The notes beneath the pieces are model-generated. The model worked only from the letters and a program-made list of their open reading frames with translations. It was not told where the DNA came from and ran no database searches. From assembly GCA_900766165.1 (NCBI GenBank), contig CAAFUK010000055.1, forward strand, positions 4,996 to 68,995: a stretch of DNA of 64,000 nt, given 5' to 3'. The position numbers were made by a program, and so were the translations under genes. Source of the DNA: an uncultured Collinsella sp. (GTDB lineage Bacteria; Actinomycetota; Coriobacteriia; Coriobacteriales; Coriobacteriaceae). Below, one piece after another: positions 35,136 to 43,712 of the stretch (the first letter of the stretch is position 1; each line of letters starts with the position of its first letter).

Positions 35136-35238
35136 CGACATTTGTTTGTCTCTGAGGGCAACAGTCTTGTCCAATCCCTCGAAGACATCGTTTTTCTTAC
35201 ATTAGCTTGCGAACGTAGCCTTCTTTGAAAGGAAGATC

Positions 35239-36063
35239 ATGAACGCTTCTATCCAAATTTCGTCCAGCGCCGCTGAGCCTGCACCCCGCACCGCCAAGGG
35301 TGAGGTCGTCAAGCTCGTGCAGGGCGCGCTGCTCATTGCCGTTGCTGCGGTTGCCGCTGTCGGCATCGCCTCTGTCGCCGCCCCGTTTTGCGTCTGGAAG
35401 GGCGAGGTCGCGCTGTTCTTTAACAATTCGTTCCATACCAACTACTCTGTTTCCTCGATCGCGGAGTACGCATCGGCGGCGCCCGGGTCCGATTGGGCAT
35501 CGCTGCTCGTGGCTGCGCTCGTCGCGGCGTACCCCGCCTACCATGCCGTCTGGCGCGTTCGCGAGGGGTTTGGGCTCAGCTGCGAGGTACCGGTATTCTG
35601 CAGCCGTGTGTCGCGCTCTCTCGCCGCGGTGAGCGCCTGCCTGCTGCTGGCGATGCTGTTCATGGGCTATGGAACGAGTTGGCTCATCAACGGCAGCGCG
35701 ATGGGTGACCAGAGCCTTGTTGAGTCGGGGCACAATGTATGGACCGTTTCTATCGTGATTATGCTGGGCTGCGCCCTGATGTGCCTGTTCAAGTGGTTTG
35801 TTGCCAAGGGCCCCGGACGCAATTTCGGCAGCGGCTTTGCCGTCGAGCTTGTCCGCCTTGCCGACGTTCTGCTGAAGCGCGCGAGCTCGAACCTGGTGTT
35901 GTGCTATGTGGCCGAGCTGCTTGCCTGCCTGCTGGCGCTGGCCTTTATTGCCGTGGCCTATGTCGTCGTGAGCGTGGCTATCGTGCTTGCGTTCGCAGCC
36001 GTGGCCTTAGTGGTGTGCCTTGCTGGGATTCCCGTTATCCTTGCTGCCTCGTGGCGCAGGTAG
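35239..36063 (+). CDS. Polytopic membrane protein, unknown function
   Basis: A 274-residue integral membrane protein with about five hydrophobic segments: residues ~28-52 (GALLIAVAAVAAVGIASVAAPF), ~88-100, ~125-148 (LAAVSACLLLAMLFMGYGTSW), ~172-192 (VSIVIMLGCALMCLFKWFV) and a long C-terminal pair ~220-270. No signature motif was found. GAAAGGAAGATC precedes the ATG. The high GC content is host-like, in contrast to the restriction operon. No clear operon partner. Confidence 0.75.
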   Translation: MNASIQISSSAAEPAPRTAKGEVVKLVQGALLIAVAAVAAVGIASVAAPFCVWKGEVALFFNNSFHTNYSVSSIAEYASAAPGSDWASLLVAALVAAYPAYHAVWRVREGFGLSCEVPVFCSRVSRSLAAVSACLLLAMLFMGYGTSWLINGSAMGDQSLVESGHNVWTVSIVIMLGCALMCLFKWFVAKGPGRNFGSGFAVELVRLADVLLKRASSNLVLCYVAELLACLLALAFIAVAYVVVSVAIVLAFAAVALVVCLAGIPVILAASWRR

Positions 36064-36174
36064 CGGGGGCTATCTCCCAGCTGCCTACGCCGGCCACGCC
36101 CGGTGCCGCCCCGTGGCCGGCGGCTCAGCGTGGCTTCACTATGATTCATCCGTAAATGACCGCGGGGCGACCAT

Positions 36175-36254
36175 GCGAGTTCTTGTCACCGCGTGAGAAA
36201 AACGTGCAAGAATCGCAAGTTCTTTTCATGCGATGAGAAAAACTTGCAGATTGG
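36175..36254. repeat. Tandem pair of 40-bp imperfect palindromes
   Basis: Two consecutive 40-bp units start at 36175 and 36215. Each begins GC(G/A)AGTTCTT and has GAGAAAAAC(G/T)TGCA toward its end; in the second the ends GCAAGTTCTTTTC and GAGAAAAACTTGC are nearly complementary. They lie about 80 bp before the next start codon and may be operators or a hairpin pair. Confidence 0.75.
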
Positions 36255-36333
36255 TGCGAGGGCGACAACTCTCTGCGTGAGCGCGGTTTCGATATTGCTT
36301 GTTAATGTGTCCGAACGGTTGATTGGAGACAAA

Positions 36334-36954
36334 ATGTATCCGGACTATGAGTGCAACAACAATCCCATGAGCATTACGGATGAGGACGGTCCGTTCCTTG
36401 TCATGGAGGCGGAGCTGTTTTACAACGATGAGCTGAACGATGAGTTCAAGAAGAGCAGGGCGCGCCATTACTATTCTTGCGCAAGTGCTGCTACGGCACT
36501 TTTTTACTGCAAATCGCTTGCAGACAAGGACGACAATCCCTGGTATGTAAGCTGGGAAAAGGCGGTCGAGCAGTATCCGCTGGAGAAGCGCGAGAGCGCA
36601 ACGATGCTCTATTGGGTTGAGCCGACCGATCCGTTAACGGCCCTCGATGCCCGCTACCCCCAATACGATCTTGAGCCATATGTAAGTAAGGCCATTCGCG
36701 TCGCCAGCTCATATTTGCTGGAGCTCCACGATAATGCGTATTCGATTGATCAGTTGGATGTTGAGGATGTTGACAACCTGCTCACTGCTGCCTGGTTTTT
36801 GATCCAGAAACTCCAGGAGGGCGGGTGCATGCATGATCCAGAAGCCCTGGATAAGATCGAAGACGCTACGTATGACGCCTATTCAGCGGTCAGGAAATTG
36901 ATTGAGGACGAAGAAGCGGCCAGGGCTAGTTCGAAGTCTGATGAGAATCTCTAG
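36334..36954 (+). CDS. Acidic hypothetical protein
   Basis: A 206-residue soluble acidic protein, family not recognised. Features: MYPDYECNNNPMSITDEDGPFLV, an aromatic/Cys-containing helix ARHYYSCASAATALFYCKSLADK, WYVSWEKAVEQYPLEKRESATMLYWVEP, and a helical C-terminal half (LDVEDVDNLLTAAWFLIQKLQEGG) ending in an acidic tail. The start at 36334 follows GATTGGAGAC; the frame is open to 36193 through the tandem palindromes, which argues against the longer version. Confidence 0.65.
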   Translation: MYPDYECNNNPMSITDEDGPFLVMEAELFYNDELNDEFKKSRARHYYSCASAATALFYCKSLADKDDNPWYVSWEKAVEQYPLEKRESATMLYWVEPTDPLTALDARYPQYDLEPYVSKAIRVASSYLLELHDNAYSIDQLDVEDVDNLLTAAWFLIQKLQEGGCMHDPEALDKIEDATYDAYSAVRKLIEDEEAARASSKSDENL

Positions 36955-36982
36955 CCGCTGCATTGAACGGCGCGCCTAATCG

Positions 36983-37013
36983 GTAGGCTGTCGGAAAAGA
37001 CCGGACAGCCTAC
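36983..37013. terminator. Bidirectional hairpin
   Basis: GTAGGCTGTCGG and CCGGACAGCCTAC pair around AAAAGA. There is no strong T tract. It lies between a plus-strand gene and a small minus-strand frame that ends at 37026. Confidence 0.5.
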
Positions 37014-37025
37014 TGACCCTAGTCG

Positions 37026-37154
37026 CTACATCGTTTCCTTGCTCGCGGCGTAATGTTCCGCCTGCTTAAGGGCGTCCTCGTAGGCGCGCTGTTTTACTTC
37101 GTACTCTTGGGCATAGCGCTCCTGTTCCGCTTGCCCGGGAACAGGCACGGTCAT
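37026..37154 (-). CDS. Possible small helical protein
   Basis: A 42-residue frame, MTVPVPGQAEQERYAQEYE followed by KQRAYEDALKQAEHYAASKE, amphipathic and coding-like, ending next to the convergent hairpin at 36983-37013. The ribosome binding site is weak. The frame is open much further upstream, but that part overlaps the next gene antisense and has no coding character. I regard this as uncertain. Confidence 0.3.
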   Translation of the reverse strand: MTVPVPGQAEQERYAQEYEVKQRAYEDALKQAEHYAASKETM

Positions 37155-37433
37155 GCTTCGGGGCTCTTTGGGAGATAACTGTGCAAGCGAGTCTCCGTGC
37201 GAGGTGTCCCTGATGCGTGTCGCCCTTGCAGTGATTGACGCCGAGGAACGTGACGCACTGGAGTGCGATCTTAAGAGGCCGCTCGCTTCGTGCGAGTAAT
37301 CGCGGACCGTTTCTCTTTCTTTTCTTTCCTTTTTCAGGCGGCATGGATGCCGCCGCCTCAACCGCCCTGCGTGAGTTTTTGTCCGCATGGGACGGTATTC
37401 AACACATGCAACAACTAAATCGGAGGTTTGACC

Positions 37434-40400
37434 ATGGCTACGTGGGAACTCAACTGTCAATCGATTCCGTCGTCTACGGGCGACAAGGAGCTCGCTCCCT
37501 ATCTCGCACGCCAAAAGGCGATGCGCGAGTTTTTTGAGCGTGTGCTGTTTGTTCCAAAGGACCAGGACAACAACGGCCTGTACTTTTTGGGCGCCACGAC
37601 CGGCTCGGGCAAAAACTACACCGCCGAGCAAGTCACGGCCGACTTGATTGCCGGCGGCTGGGATGAGTCGGGCTGCTTTAATAAATGTCCCGGTCGCCGC
37701 ACCTTGGTGTTTGTGGTCCCGGGCAAGGACAACCGCGACAACTATGTTGCAAACGTGCGCCAACTGCTGGTTGATCAGGGCATGGATTGCGATGATGCGG
37801 CACGTATGGTGTTCGATCTTCCGCGCGCGGGGGAGAACATCCTGCATTGGATCGAGGCCACTCGTGGCAAGGGTGCCGTGGGTGTGCGCAAAATTCCGTG
37901 TCCCATTGAAGCAGATGACGAGAGCTCTTATCGCGTCATTAAGCGGGCATGGCGTAACGCTATGGAGGTCGCCGATGATCTTTTGGGCATCCTTGATACA
38001 AGGAGACGCCTGGGAAGTGTTGTCGATCGTCTGACCCCCAGCCTGCGGGAAAAGCTGTCGTTAGCTGATGCGAGCCTGCGTTGGGCAGTGAGTTGCGAGC
38101 TTAAAAACATCACGCGTGGCATGGAGATGATCCCCCAGATTTGGCCATCTGCGCTACTCAACGACGAGAGCATGCCACATGTGATTGCGTGCACGCCTCA
38201 AAAGCTCGTCAACACAATTGATACGGTAACCGGTTCGGGAGTTGTGCTTTTTAATGCGTCGGCCGCCGAGAAGAGCATGTTTATCTTTGACGAAATCGAT
38301 CATATGAAGTCCGATATGCTGTCGACGCTGACGGACGACCCCGTGACGTTTCAGCCGGATGAGGTGCTGCGCATCCTTGATCGACATTTTAACGGCGGCG
38401 TGGTGGATCCTTTGCTGCTGGGAAATCGAGATCAATGGATGGCGGTCTACACGCACGCTTCCACGTCGGGCGATCACAAGGGGTCGAATGCCGAGAGGAA
38501 CAGGGTTTCGCGAGCGAGCGTAGAAGAAGCTGCCGAAGAAATCGCCAAGGATGCCGAGAATATTCAAAAGGCGCTTGCCTCTTGCATTAAGGAGATGAAA
38601 CTGCGTTCGCCTTTTGCGCTGTCTGACGACGCGAAAGAAGGGCAACTCTTCGGTCGACATCTTTTTGGCAGCGACGATATCTCGGTGGGCGACAACTCGA
38701 TAAACCCGTTGCGCTACAAGCTCAATGAGAACGGTACCCACAATATGATTACGACTCATGGGGCGAATGGACAGCCAACTGTCAACAAGGCAGTGCGCCG
38801 TGCTCGCGGTATCGTCAGGATGGCGGTGGGTCATCTTGGCCGCTGCGCTGCGCTTATGGACAGCCTGTATTACGGCGGCATTTCGTACAAAGACGATCTT
38901 TCGCGCAAGAACATCATCGATGCGCTGGGCATTAGGAACGATCGGACCAACGAGAAGTACTTTTGGGATTCGTTGATGATGGCGCTGTTCTTTAAGAACC
39001 GTAAGAACGACGATATTGATGCAGTCGACGACTCGATGTATGCGCGTGGCGTCGACTACCTGGTGATGGAAACCACGCTCGACCATATGTTTACCACGCA
39101 CCTAACCAGCCATGGCATTGAGCGCATGCCCGAGGCGTACTTGGCCTCGATTGCCGCCAAAGCGCCCTGCGTGTGCATGAGCGCAACTTGGAGCGCATCG
39201 ACCGTAAAGAACTTTAACCTGGATTACCTCGACGAGGTTCACGGCGTGGTTCGCAAGGATACGTGGATTGGCGAGCTCAACCAAGAGATCGTTCGACAGA
39301 CCAAGCTGTTTAACAAACAGGCGGCAAAGACGTACGACGTTGACGTTGCTTGGGTTGACGAAGACAAGAATCTTGCCGGTATGGCAGCGTTGGCCGGCGG
39401 CGCCTTTGGTGGAGCCATCGTATCGCCCGACGAGACGTACGAGCGCGTGATGGAGTTCTTTGACCAGGTCGGCGTGAGCGAAGGGCTTGCGGTGCGTCTG
39501 CGTTTAAAGATTGCCGACAGGGTGGGCACAAGCGACGTTAAGAGCATCGAGTTTGAACTGAAGCGCCTAAGCAAAACGCTCGTCGCCGTGAGCACTTGGG
39601 CGCTTGGCGTGGCGCGCAACGAGCATCAGGCAGGAGCCATCTTTACAACGCGCCACATGGGAAACCATGGCGATTTTAATAGTTTGGCGCTGGACCTTGC
39701 CCGAGAAATTGTTGCCGAGCTGGTGATTAGGAACGTTAAGCGTCCCGAGGCGTCGTACGAGGAGTCGCTCAAGGAGGCCAAGGATATGGTGCCGTGCTTT
39801 AACGCTGCAGAATGGGATACCGGTTGGGGCGACGCTCAAAACCGTCTCGAGATGGGCCAGCCGACCCTGATGTTCATCAATTTGTCGGCCGGTGGCTTTT
39901 CCAAGAATCTTAAATACAGGGTGCCGGAAAGTTTGTGTCGCACGGTGCGACAGGTTTATTGCGGCTTCGAGGATGCCGGCCGCCGTCCCAAGATGGACCT
40001 GGACTTCCTGTACATTGAGTCGCCTACGAGCCGTTTGACGTCGGAAGTCGAGATTAGCGCGGCGACGTTTGTCCAGCAGGCGTTGACAGGTGTGGTTGAA
40101 CAGGAAGAGCTGGTGGCGCGCGGAGAGGTCCCGTTTACCGAAAAGCGTCATAACGTACGGCTGCTGCTGTCTGGCACCAAACGGAATCTGCCGGTTCGCA
40201 ATACCCTCTCTTATCAGGTCGAAGGCGCTCGCATTGTGGCACAGGCTGTGGGTCGCCTGATGCGCACGAGTGTAAAGATGCCTTGCGTGCAGATGATGCT
40301 CGACCGCGAGATTGCGAACGATTGCAACTTCTCGTTCTTGCATGATTTGCCGATGGGCTACGAGCTTGAGCAGGTGGTTGGTGCCTGCGCCGCTGCCAAC

Positions 40401-41366
40401 AACCATATGACGGACAACAAGGAACACGCTGCCGTTAAGCAGCAGAACCTTGCCGCCTTTAGGAACAACCTTGCCAAGAAAAAGCACGAGAAGCTGACGT
40501 GGAAAGTTACCTCGCTAAATGCCGGGGACGAAGATCTTGCTGCCTTCGATAGCGAGCGCGACTTTTACCTGCATCATTTTTGCCTGCCGTGGGAAGACCT
40601 TGCAAACTATCCGGCGCACCGAAGCACCGCATTGCATATGCCGTATGCCACGAGTGGTTATGCCTATGCAGAAGGTGGCGCATGCAAGGTGCCGCATTTT
40701 GAATTTCCCCGCTATGACGGTGAGCCCGTCGAGCAAATTGCCGCTCGTCTGGAGGACTATTGCCGCTGCAGCGCGGGCTATAAGGGCGCAAAGGTTCGTC
40801 AGGTGAGTCAGGTTGCGGCGCGTGTGCCCGAGCTGCTTTCGATTCGCGAGGTGCGCGAGCGCTGGTCTCGTGACGGGGTGCCTTCGACGCTGCAGCCGGC
40901 GGCGGCGGCGCACATGGCGCCCTATATGTTCCAGGCAGTCTACCTTGGTGAGCTGGGAGAATCTGCCGGAAGGGCAATCTTTGAGGCATATTACGACGGC
41001 CGCCATTCGCTTTCGCGCGGAGATGCGGCACACGCCGAGACAGGTGGCGACTTTGAGGTGCTCGATGCCGCCGGCAACAAGACCGGGGTGTGGATCGACT
41101 TTAAGCACTATCGCATCGGTGTCTATATCGCTTATGTTCGCGACGGTCGCGAGGCGTCGGATGCCGAGCGCTTTAGGGCCAAGGCTCAAAAGGTTGGGGC
41201 GAAACGCCTGCTAATCGTCAACGTTTTGGCTGATGAGGCAGCGCTTGAGTGCGTGCCCAAGGCACTCGATGCCGAAGGGACTGTGTTCTCCGTTCCTTAT
41301 ATGGCTGCCGACGGCGCAATCAATCTGGAGATGATGGAGGCGGTCGGCCGTGCAATCGAAGCATAA
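37434..41366 (+). CDS. DinG/SF2-like helicase fused to a C-terminal PD-(D/E)XK-like nuclease domain
   Basis: A 1310-residue protein. Near the N terminus is a Walker A variant GATTGSGKNYTAEQV (Gly53-Lys60-Asn61); Walker B is IFDEIDH (Asp286-Glu287), an SF2/DinG-like DExD/H box. A later block GARIVAQAVGRLMRTSVKMPC resembles helicase motif VI (Q-x2-GR-x2-R). The C-terminal region carries GGDFEVLD (Asp1206, Glu1208) followed by GVWIDFKHY (Asp1222, Lys1224), a plausible PD-(D/E)XK active site. Start at 37434 after CGGAGGTTTGACC. It overlaps the next gene by 17 bp. pPIWI-RE defence systems pair a DinG-type helicase and a REase with a PIWI protein; here helicase and nuclease seem fused. Confidence 0.7.
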   Translation: MATWELNCQSIPSSTGDKELAPYLARQKAMREFFERVLFVPKDQDNNGLYFLGATTGSGKNYTAEQVTADLIAGGWDESGCFNKCPGRRTLVFVVPGKDNRDNYVANVRQLLVDQGMDCDDAARMVFDLPRAGENILHWIEATRGKGAVGVRKIPCPIEADDESSYRVIKRAWRNAMEVADDLLGILDTRRRLGSVVDRLTPSLREKLSLADASLRWAVSCELKNITRGMEMIPQIWPSALLNDESMPHVIACTPQKLVNTIDTVTGSGVVLFNASAAEKSMFIFDEIDHMKSDMLSTLTDDPVTFQPDEVLRILDRHFNGGVVDPLLLGNRDQWMAVYTHASTSGDHKGSNAERNRVSRASVEEAAEEIAKDAENIQKALASCIKEMKLRSPFALSDDAKEGQLFGRHLFGSDDISVGDNSINPLRYKLNENGTHNMITTHGANGQPTVNKAVRRARGIVRMAVGHLGRCAALMDSLYYGGISYKDDLSRKNIIDALGIRNDRTNEKYFWDSLMMALFFKNRKNDDIDAVDDSMYARGVDYLVMETTLDHMFTTHLTSHGIERMPEAYLASIAAKAPCVCMSATWSASTVKNFNLDYLDEVHGVVRKDTWIGELNQEIVRQTKLFNKQAAKTYDVDVAWVDEDKNLAGMAALAGGAFGGAIVSPDETYERVMEFFDQVGVSEGLAVRLRLKIADRVGTSDVKSIEFELKRLSKTLVAVSTWALGVARNEHQAGAIFTTRHMGNHGDFNSLALDLAREIVAELVIRNVKRPEASYEESLKEAKDMVPCFNAAEWDTGWGDAQNRLEMGQPTLMFINLSAGGFSKNLKYRVPESLCRTVRQVYCGFEDAGRRPKMDLDFLYIESPTSRLTSEVEISAATFVQQALTGVVEQEELVARGEVPFTEKRHNVRLLLSGTKRNLPVRNTLSYQVEGARIVAQAVGRLMRTSVKMPCVQMMLDREIANDCNFSFLHDLPMGYELEQVVGACAAANNHMTDNKEHAAVKQQNLAAFRNNLAKKKHEKLTWKVTSLNAGDEDLAAFDSERDFYLHHFCLPWEDLANYPAHRSTALHMPYATSGYAYAEGGACKVPHFEFPRYDGEPVEQIAARLEDYCRCSAGYKGAKVRQVSQVAARVPELLSIREVRERWSRDGVPSTLQPAAAAHMAPYMFQAVYLGELGESAGRAIFEAYYDGRHSLSRGDAAHAETGGDFEVLDAAGNKTGVWIDFKHYRIGVYIAYVRDGREASDAERFRAKAQKVGAKRLLIVNVLADEAALECVPKALDAEGTVFSVPYMAADGAINLEMMEAVGRAIEA

Positions 41367-43245
41367 CCAGTCGTGTGGCTTGGGAGACATTGCCGTATCT
41401 GAGTTTAAGCTACAGCTCGATGCCGCTGCTGCCGAGCAGCGCTACTCGGTCTTTTGGTGCAACGTCGGCGATGCGGGCAAGCATGCCGTGGCGAACTTTA
41501 TGGCCGGTGTGTGTCAGACGGGCAAGGTCGTCGCGCTCACGCAGCTTGCAGACAACCGCGTCTTTCTGATGGCCAACGCGGGCGTGCAGACGGGCGACCT
41601 TAATGCCTCGCTTTATCAGGAGCAAGTGGTTCCGATTAAAACTCATTGGGACGAGTTGGACGATTACGTTGCGCTCCGTTTGCTGTTCAACTCCCGCTCT
41701 CAGTTTGAGGGGATTGAGGACGAAGTTCCCAATGACACCGGGCACCTGTATGTCATTAGCGCCAAGGGTGCCCGCCGCGATGCTGTCGAAAGCGACGGAA
41801 GGGGGCCTGCCAAGATCGAAACGGTTGAAATCGTTATCGATGAGGATTGCACCTTTGATCTTAAAATTCGGACGTTTACCAAGCGCCGTGTGCTTATTGG
41901 CAGGGCACAAGGTGACGAGAAAGAGCTCGAAAAGATTAAGAGCCAGGTGGGCTACAGGCTATCGCCCGTGGCGACGATGGTGCTTGCCCACGAACAAAAA
42001 GACGAGTACATCCTGCGCCGGGCCAAGGGCGACAAGCCGTCCAAGCGCCGTGATCTGACGTTCTCGGCCCAGGCGGACAAGGTCGCCTATACCAAGAAGG
42101 GCATTCTGTATCGAGAGCTGCAGATTCTCGAACGCCGTTACAGCGACTTCGCCCGGGTGACGCTCATGGAATACCCGCGTAAGAGTTTCTACGAGGTGCT
42201 CAAGGGTGATGAGTACGCGCGCGTGATTGCGGAGCGCATGGCGGGGCAGCGAATCGTGGTGTCGTTTGCGCGTAATGGGCTTGCCGAAGTGGCGCGCCGG
42301 CTGGCCGATCGACTTAACGATTCCTCGTGGGGCGTGCGCGCGTCGTATGGCGGAAGGACCGTGGATTCGCGGGCGCTGAACCTTGTCGTTGTGCCCAATG
42401 AGGTTGCTGAGGACGACGGCTATGCCTTACATGTTGGCGTGGTGGAACAGCACGTGACGCCGGATGTGCGCGAGCCACTGTTTAAGGCGGCGCCAAAGCA
42501 AAAGGATCGCAACGCGCAAGAGGCGATCCTGGGCGCCATGCTCAAAGAACTGCTGGTAAAGCAGGATGTTGTCGACGAGCGGGTGACGGCGTTTGACCTT
42601 GACGCTTTGGATATTGAGTCGGTGACGGTGTGTGGCTTAGTCGATGTACCGCATAAAGCAAAGGACAAGATTGAGCTGGATTCGCGTATCGCTGCGTTGG
42701 CGATTGGCGCGAATGGGGGCATGCGCTATGCCTCACATTCGGCAGAGGATGGTCCCGAGGACGAGATGGAGCTCGATCTGCTGACCGCGGACGGCAAACT
42801 CGATAAGGGCGCCTATGTCTTTGACGTGCATGCGAACGGGCAGTCTATGCTTGCGCGCGTGCGGGATACGGGACTGACGACGTTTTCCAATAACTTTATG
42901 GCCCTGGTGGGTGAGCATCAGCTCACAGGCAAAGCAGGGCGTAAGAAAGAGATTTTCGAGAGCTACAACTCGCCTTATTACGGCATTGGAACGTTCGAGC
43001 GTGCGGGCAAGACTTGCTATTTTGTGGGCGTCAACAACGGCACCCAGGAGGATATGGCGACTGCGATTCACGTGCGTTCGATTGAGGTGCTCGACGGCGA
43101 TGATTTGTCTGAGTTGTTGGTTCAGATGGCCAACATAGGCCTTTCGCGCTATAAGGCTCCGTCCGTGTGGCCGATTCCGGTCAAGTATCTCAACGAGTGC
43201 GCTGCGCGTGAGGGCGCGGTAGAGGATGGCAGTGGCGACAAGTGA
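41350..43245 (+). CDS. Candidate MID-PIWI (pPIWI-RE-like) protein
   Basis: A 631-residue protein starting at a GTG (41350) 9 bp after GGAGG and inside the end of the helicase gene. I propose an Argonaute/PIWI relationship from order and pattern: a beta-rich N-terminal part (VEIVIDEDCTFDLKIRTFTKRRVLIG), a MID-like stretch LVVVPNE, HVGVVEQHVTPD (362-373) and KQKDRNAQEAILGAMLKELL, then an RNase H-like start VCGLVDVPHK (Asp432), a later ARVRDTG (Arg505-Asp506, compare the Argonaute RDG), and a C terminus MANIGLSRYKAPSVWPIPVKY resembling the PIWI ending. It is shorter than most pPIWI-RE proteins. The alternative is an unrelated specificity subunit of the helicase-nuclease. Confidence 0.45.
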   Translation: MQSKHNQSCGLGDIAVSEFKLQLDAAAAEQRYSVFWCNVGDAGKHAVANFMAGVCQTGKVVALTQLADNRVFLMANAGVQTGDLNASLYQEQVVPIKTHWDELDDYVALRLLFNSRSQFEGIEDEVPNDTGHLYVISAKGARRDAVESDGRGPAKIETVEIVIDEDCTFDLKIRTFTKRRVLIGRAQGDEKELEKIKSQVGYRLSPVATMVLAHEQKDEYILRRAKGDKPSKRRDLTFSAQADKVAYTKKGILYRELQILERRYSDFARVTLMEYPRKSFYEVLKGDEYARVIAERMAGQRIVVSFARNGLAEVARRLADRLNDSSWGVRASYGGRTVDSRALNLVVVPNEVAEDDGYALHVGVVEQHVTPDVREPLFKAAPKQKDRNAQEAILGAMLKELLVKQDVVDERVTAFDLDALDIESVTVCGLVDVPHKAKDKIELDSRIAALAIGANGGMRYASHSAEDGPEDEMELDLLTADGKLDKGAYVFDVHANGQSMLARVRDTGLTTFSNNFMALVGEHQLTGKAGRKKEIFESYNSPYYGIGTFERAGKTCYFVGVNNGTQEDMATAIHVRSIEVLDGDDLSELLVQMANIGLSRYKAPSVWPIPVKYLNECAAREGAVEDGSGDK

Positions 43246-43289
43246 TGGTGTTGCGCAATTATCGCTCCTAGAACTATTTGAAATTAGGC

Positions 43290-43318
43290 TTGCATTGTAA
43301 AAGCGGAGAACATATACT
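43290..43318 (+). promoter_or_regulatory. Strong sigma-70-type promoter with a leader hairpin
   Basis: TTGCAT (43290-43295), a 17-bp spacer and TATACT (43313-43318). Downstream in the leader GGTCTC-AAAAA-GAGACC (43341-43357) forms a small hairpin. It drives the small ORF at 43399 and possibly the surface protein. Confidence 0.7.
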
Positions 43319-43398
43319 GCAGCCATAGCACATCAGATGGGGTCTCAAAAAGAGACCAAGCAAACGAGTTTTCAGTTTATGTTGAGAGGTACTTGAGC

Positions 43399-43593
43399 AT
43401 GACCAGCAGAATTTTCCCCCTTTACAACAACAATACCGACCACATCGATCTCAATACCATCTGCGGTTACAGTATTAGTTCTAAGGCCGAGAACTACATG
43501 TTCGCTCAAGATGATCTAGAGCTTAGCTCCGAAGATTATGAGTACCTGAATGATATTGAGCGCGAGCGGGAGTATGAGCTCGGCATCCGCTGA
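43399..43593 (+). CDS. Small acidic protein upstream of the surface protein
   Basis: A 64-residue acidic protein (MTSRIFPLYNNNTDHIDLN, GYSISSKAENYMFAQDDLEL, SSEDYEYLNDIEREREYELG). No family recognised. TTGAGAGGTACTTGAGC precedes the ATG, and a well-formed promoter lies 80 bp upstream, so expression is likely. It is followed after 119 bp by the large CAP-domain protein, with no terminator seen between them. Confidence 0.6.
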   Translation: MTSRIFPLYNNNTDHIDLNTICGYSISSKAENYMFAQDDLELSSEDYEYLNDIEREREYELGIR

Positions 43594-43712
43594 TGGATGC
43601 GGGCTCGTCTCTAACTCCTCCGATTTAATTCCCCCGTTATCACCTCTTTTTAGCGGGGCATATTGGATCGATTATGTGTCAAACATCAGCTCATCGTGGG
43701 AAGGAATCGGCA

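Noticed and set aside
37026..37847. 273-codon minus-strand frame
   Set aside because: Most of it is antisense to the helicase gene; only the last 42 codons look coding and are listed separately with low confidence.
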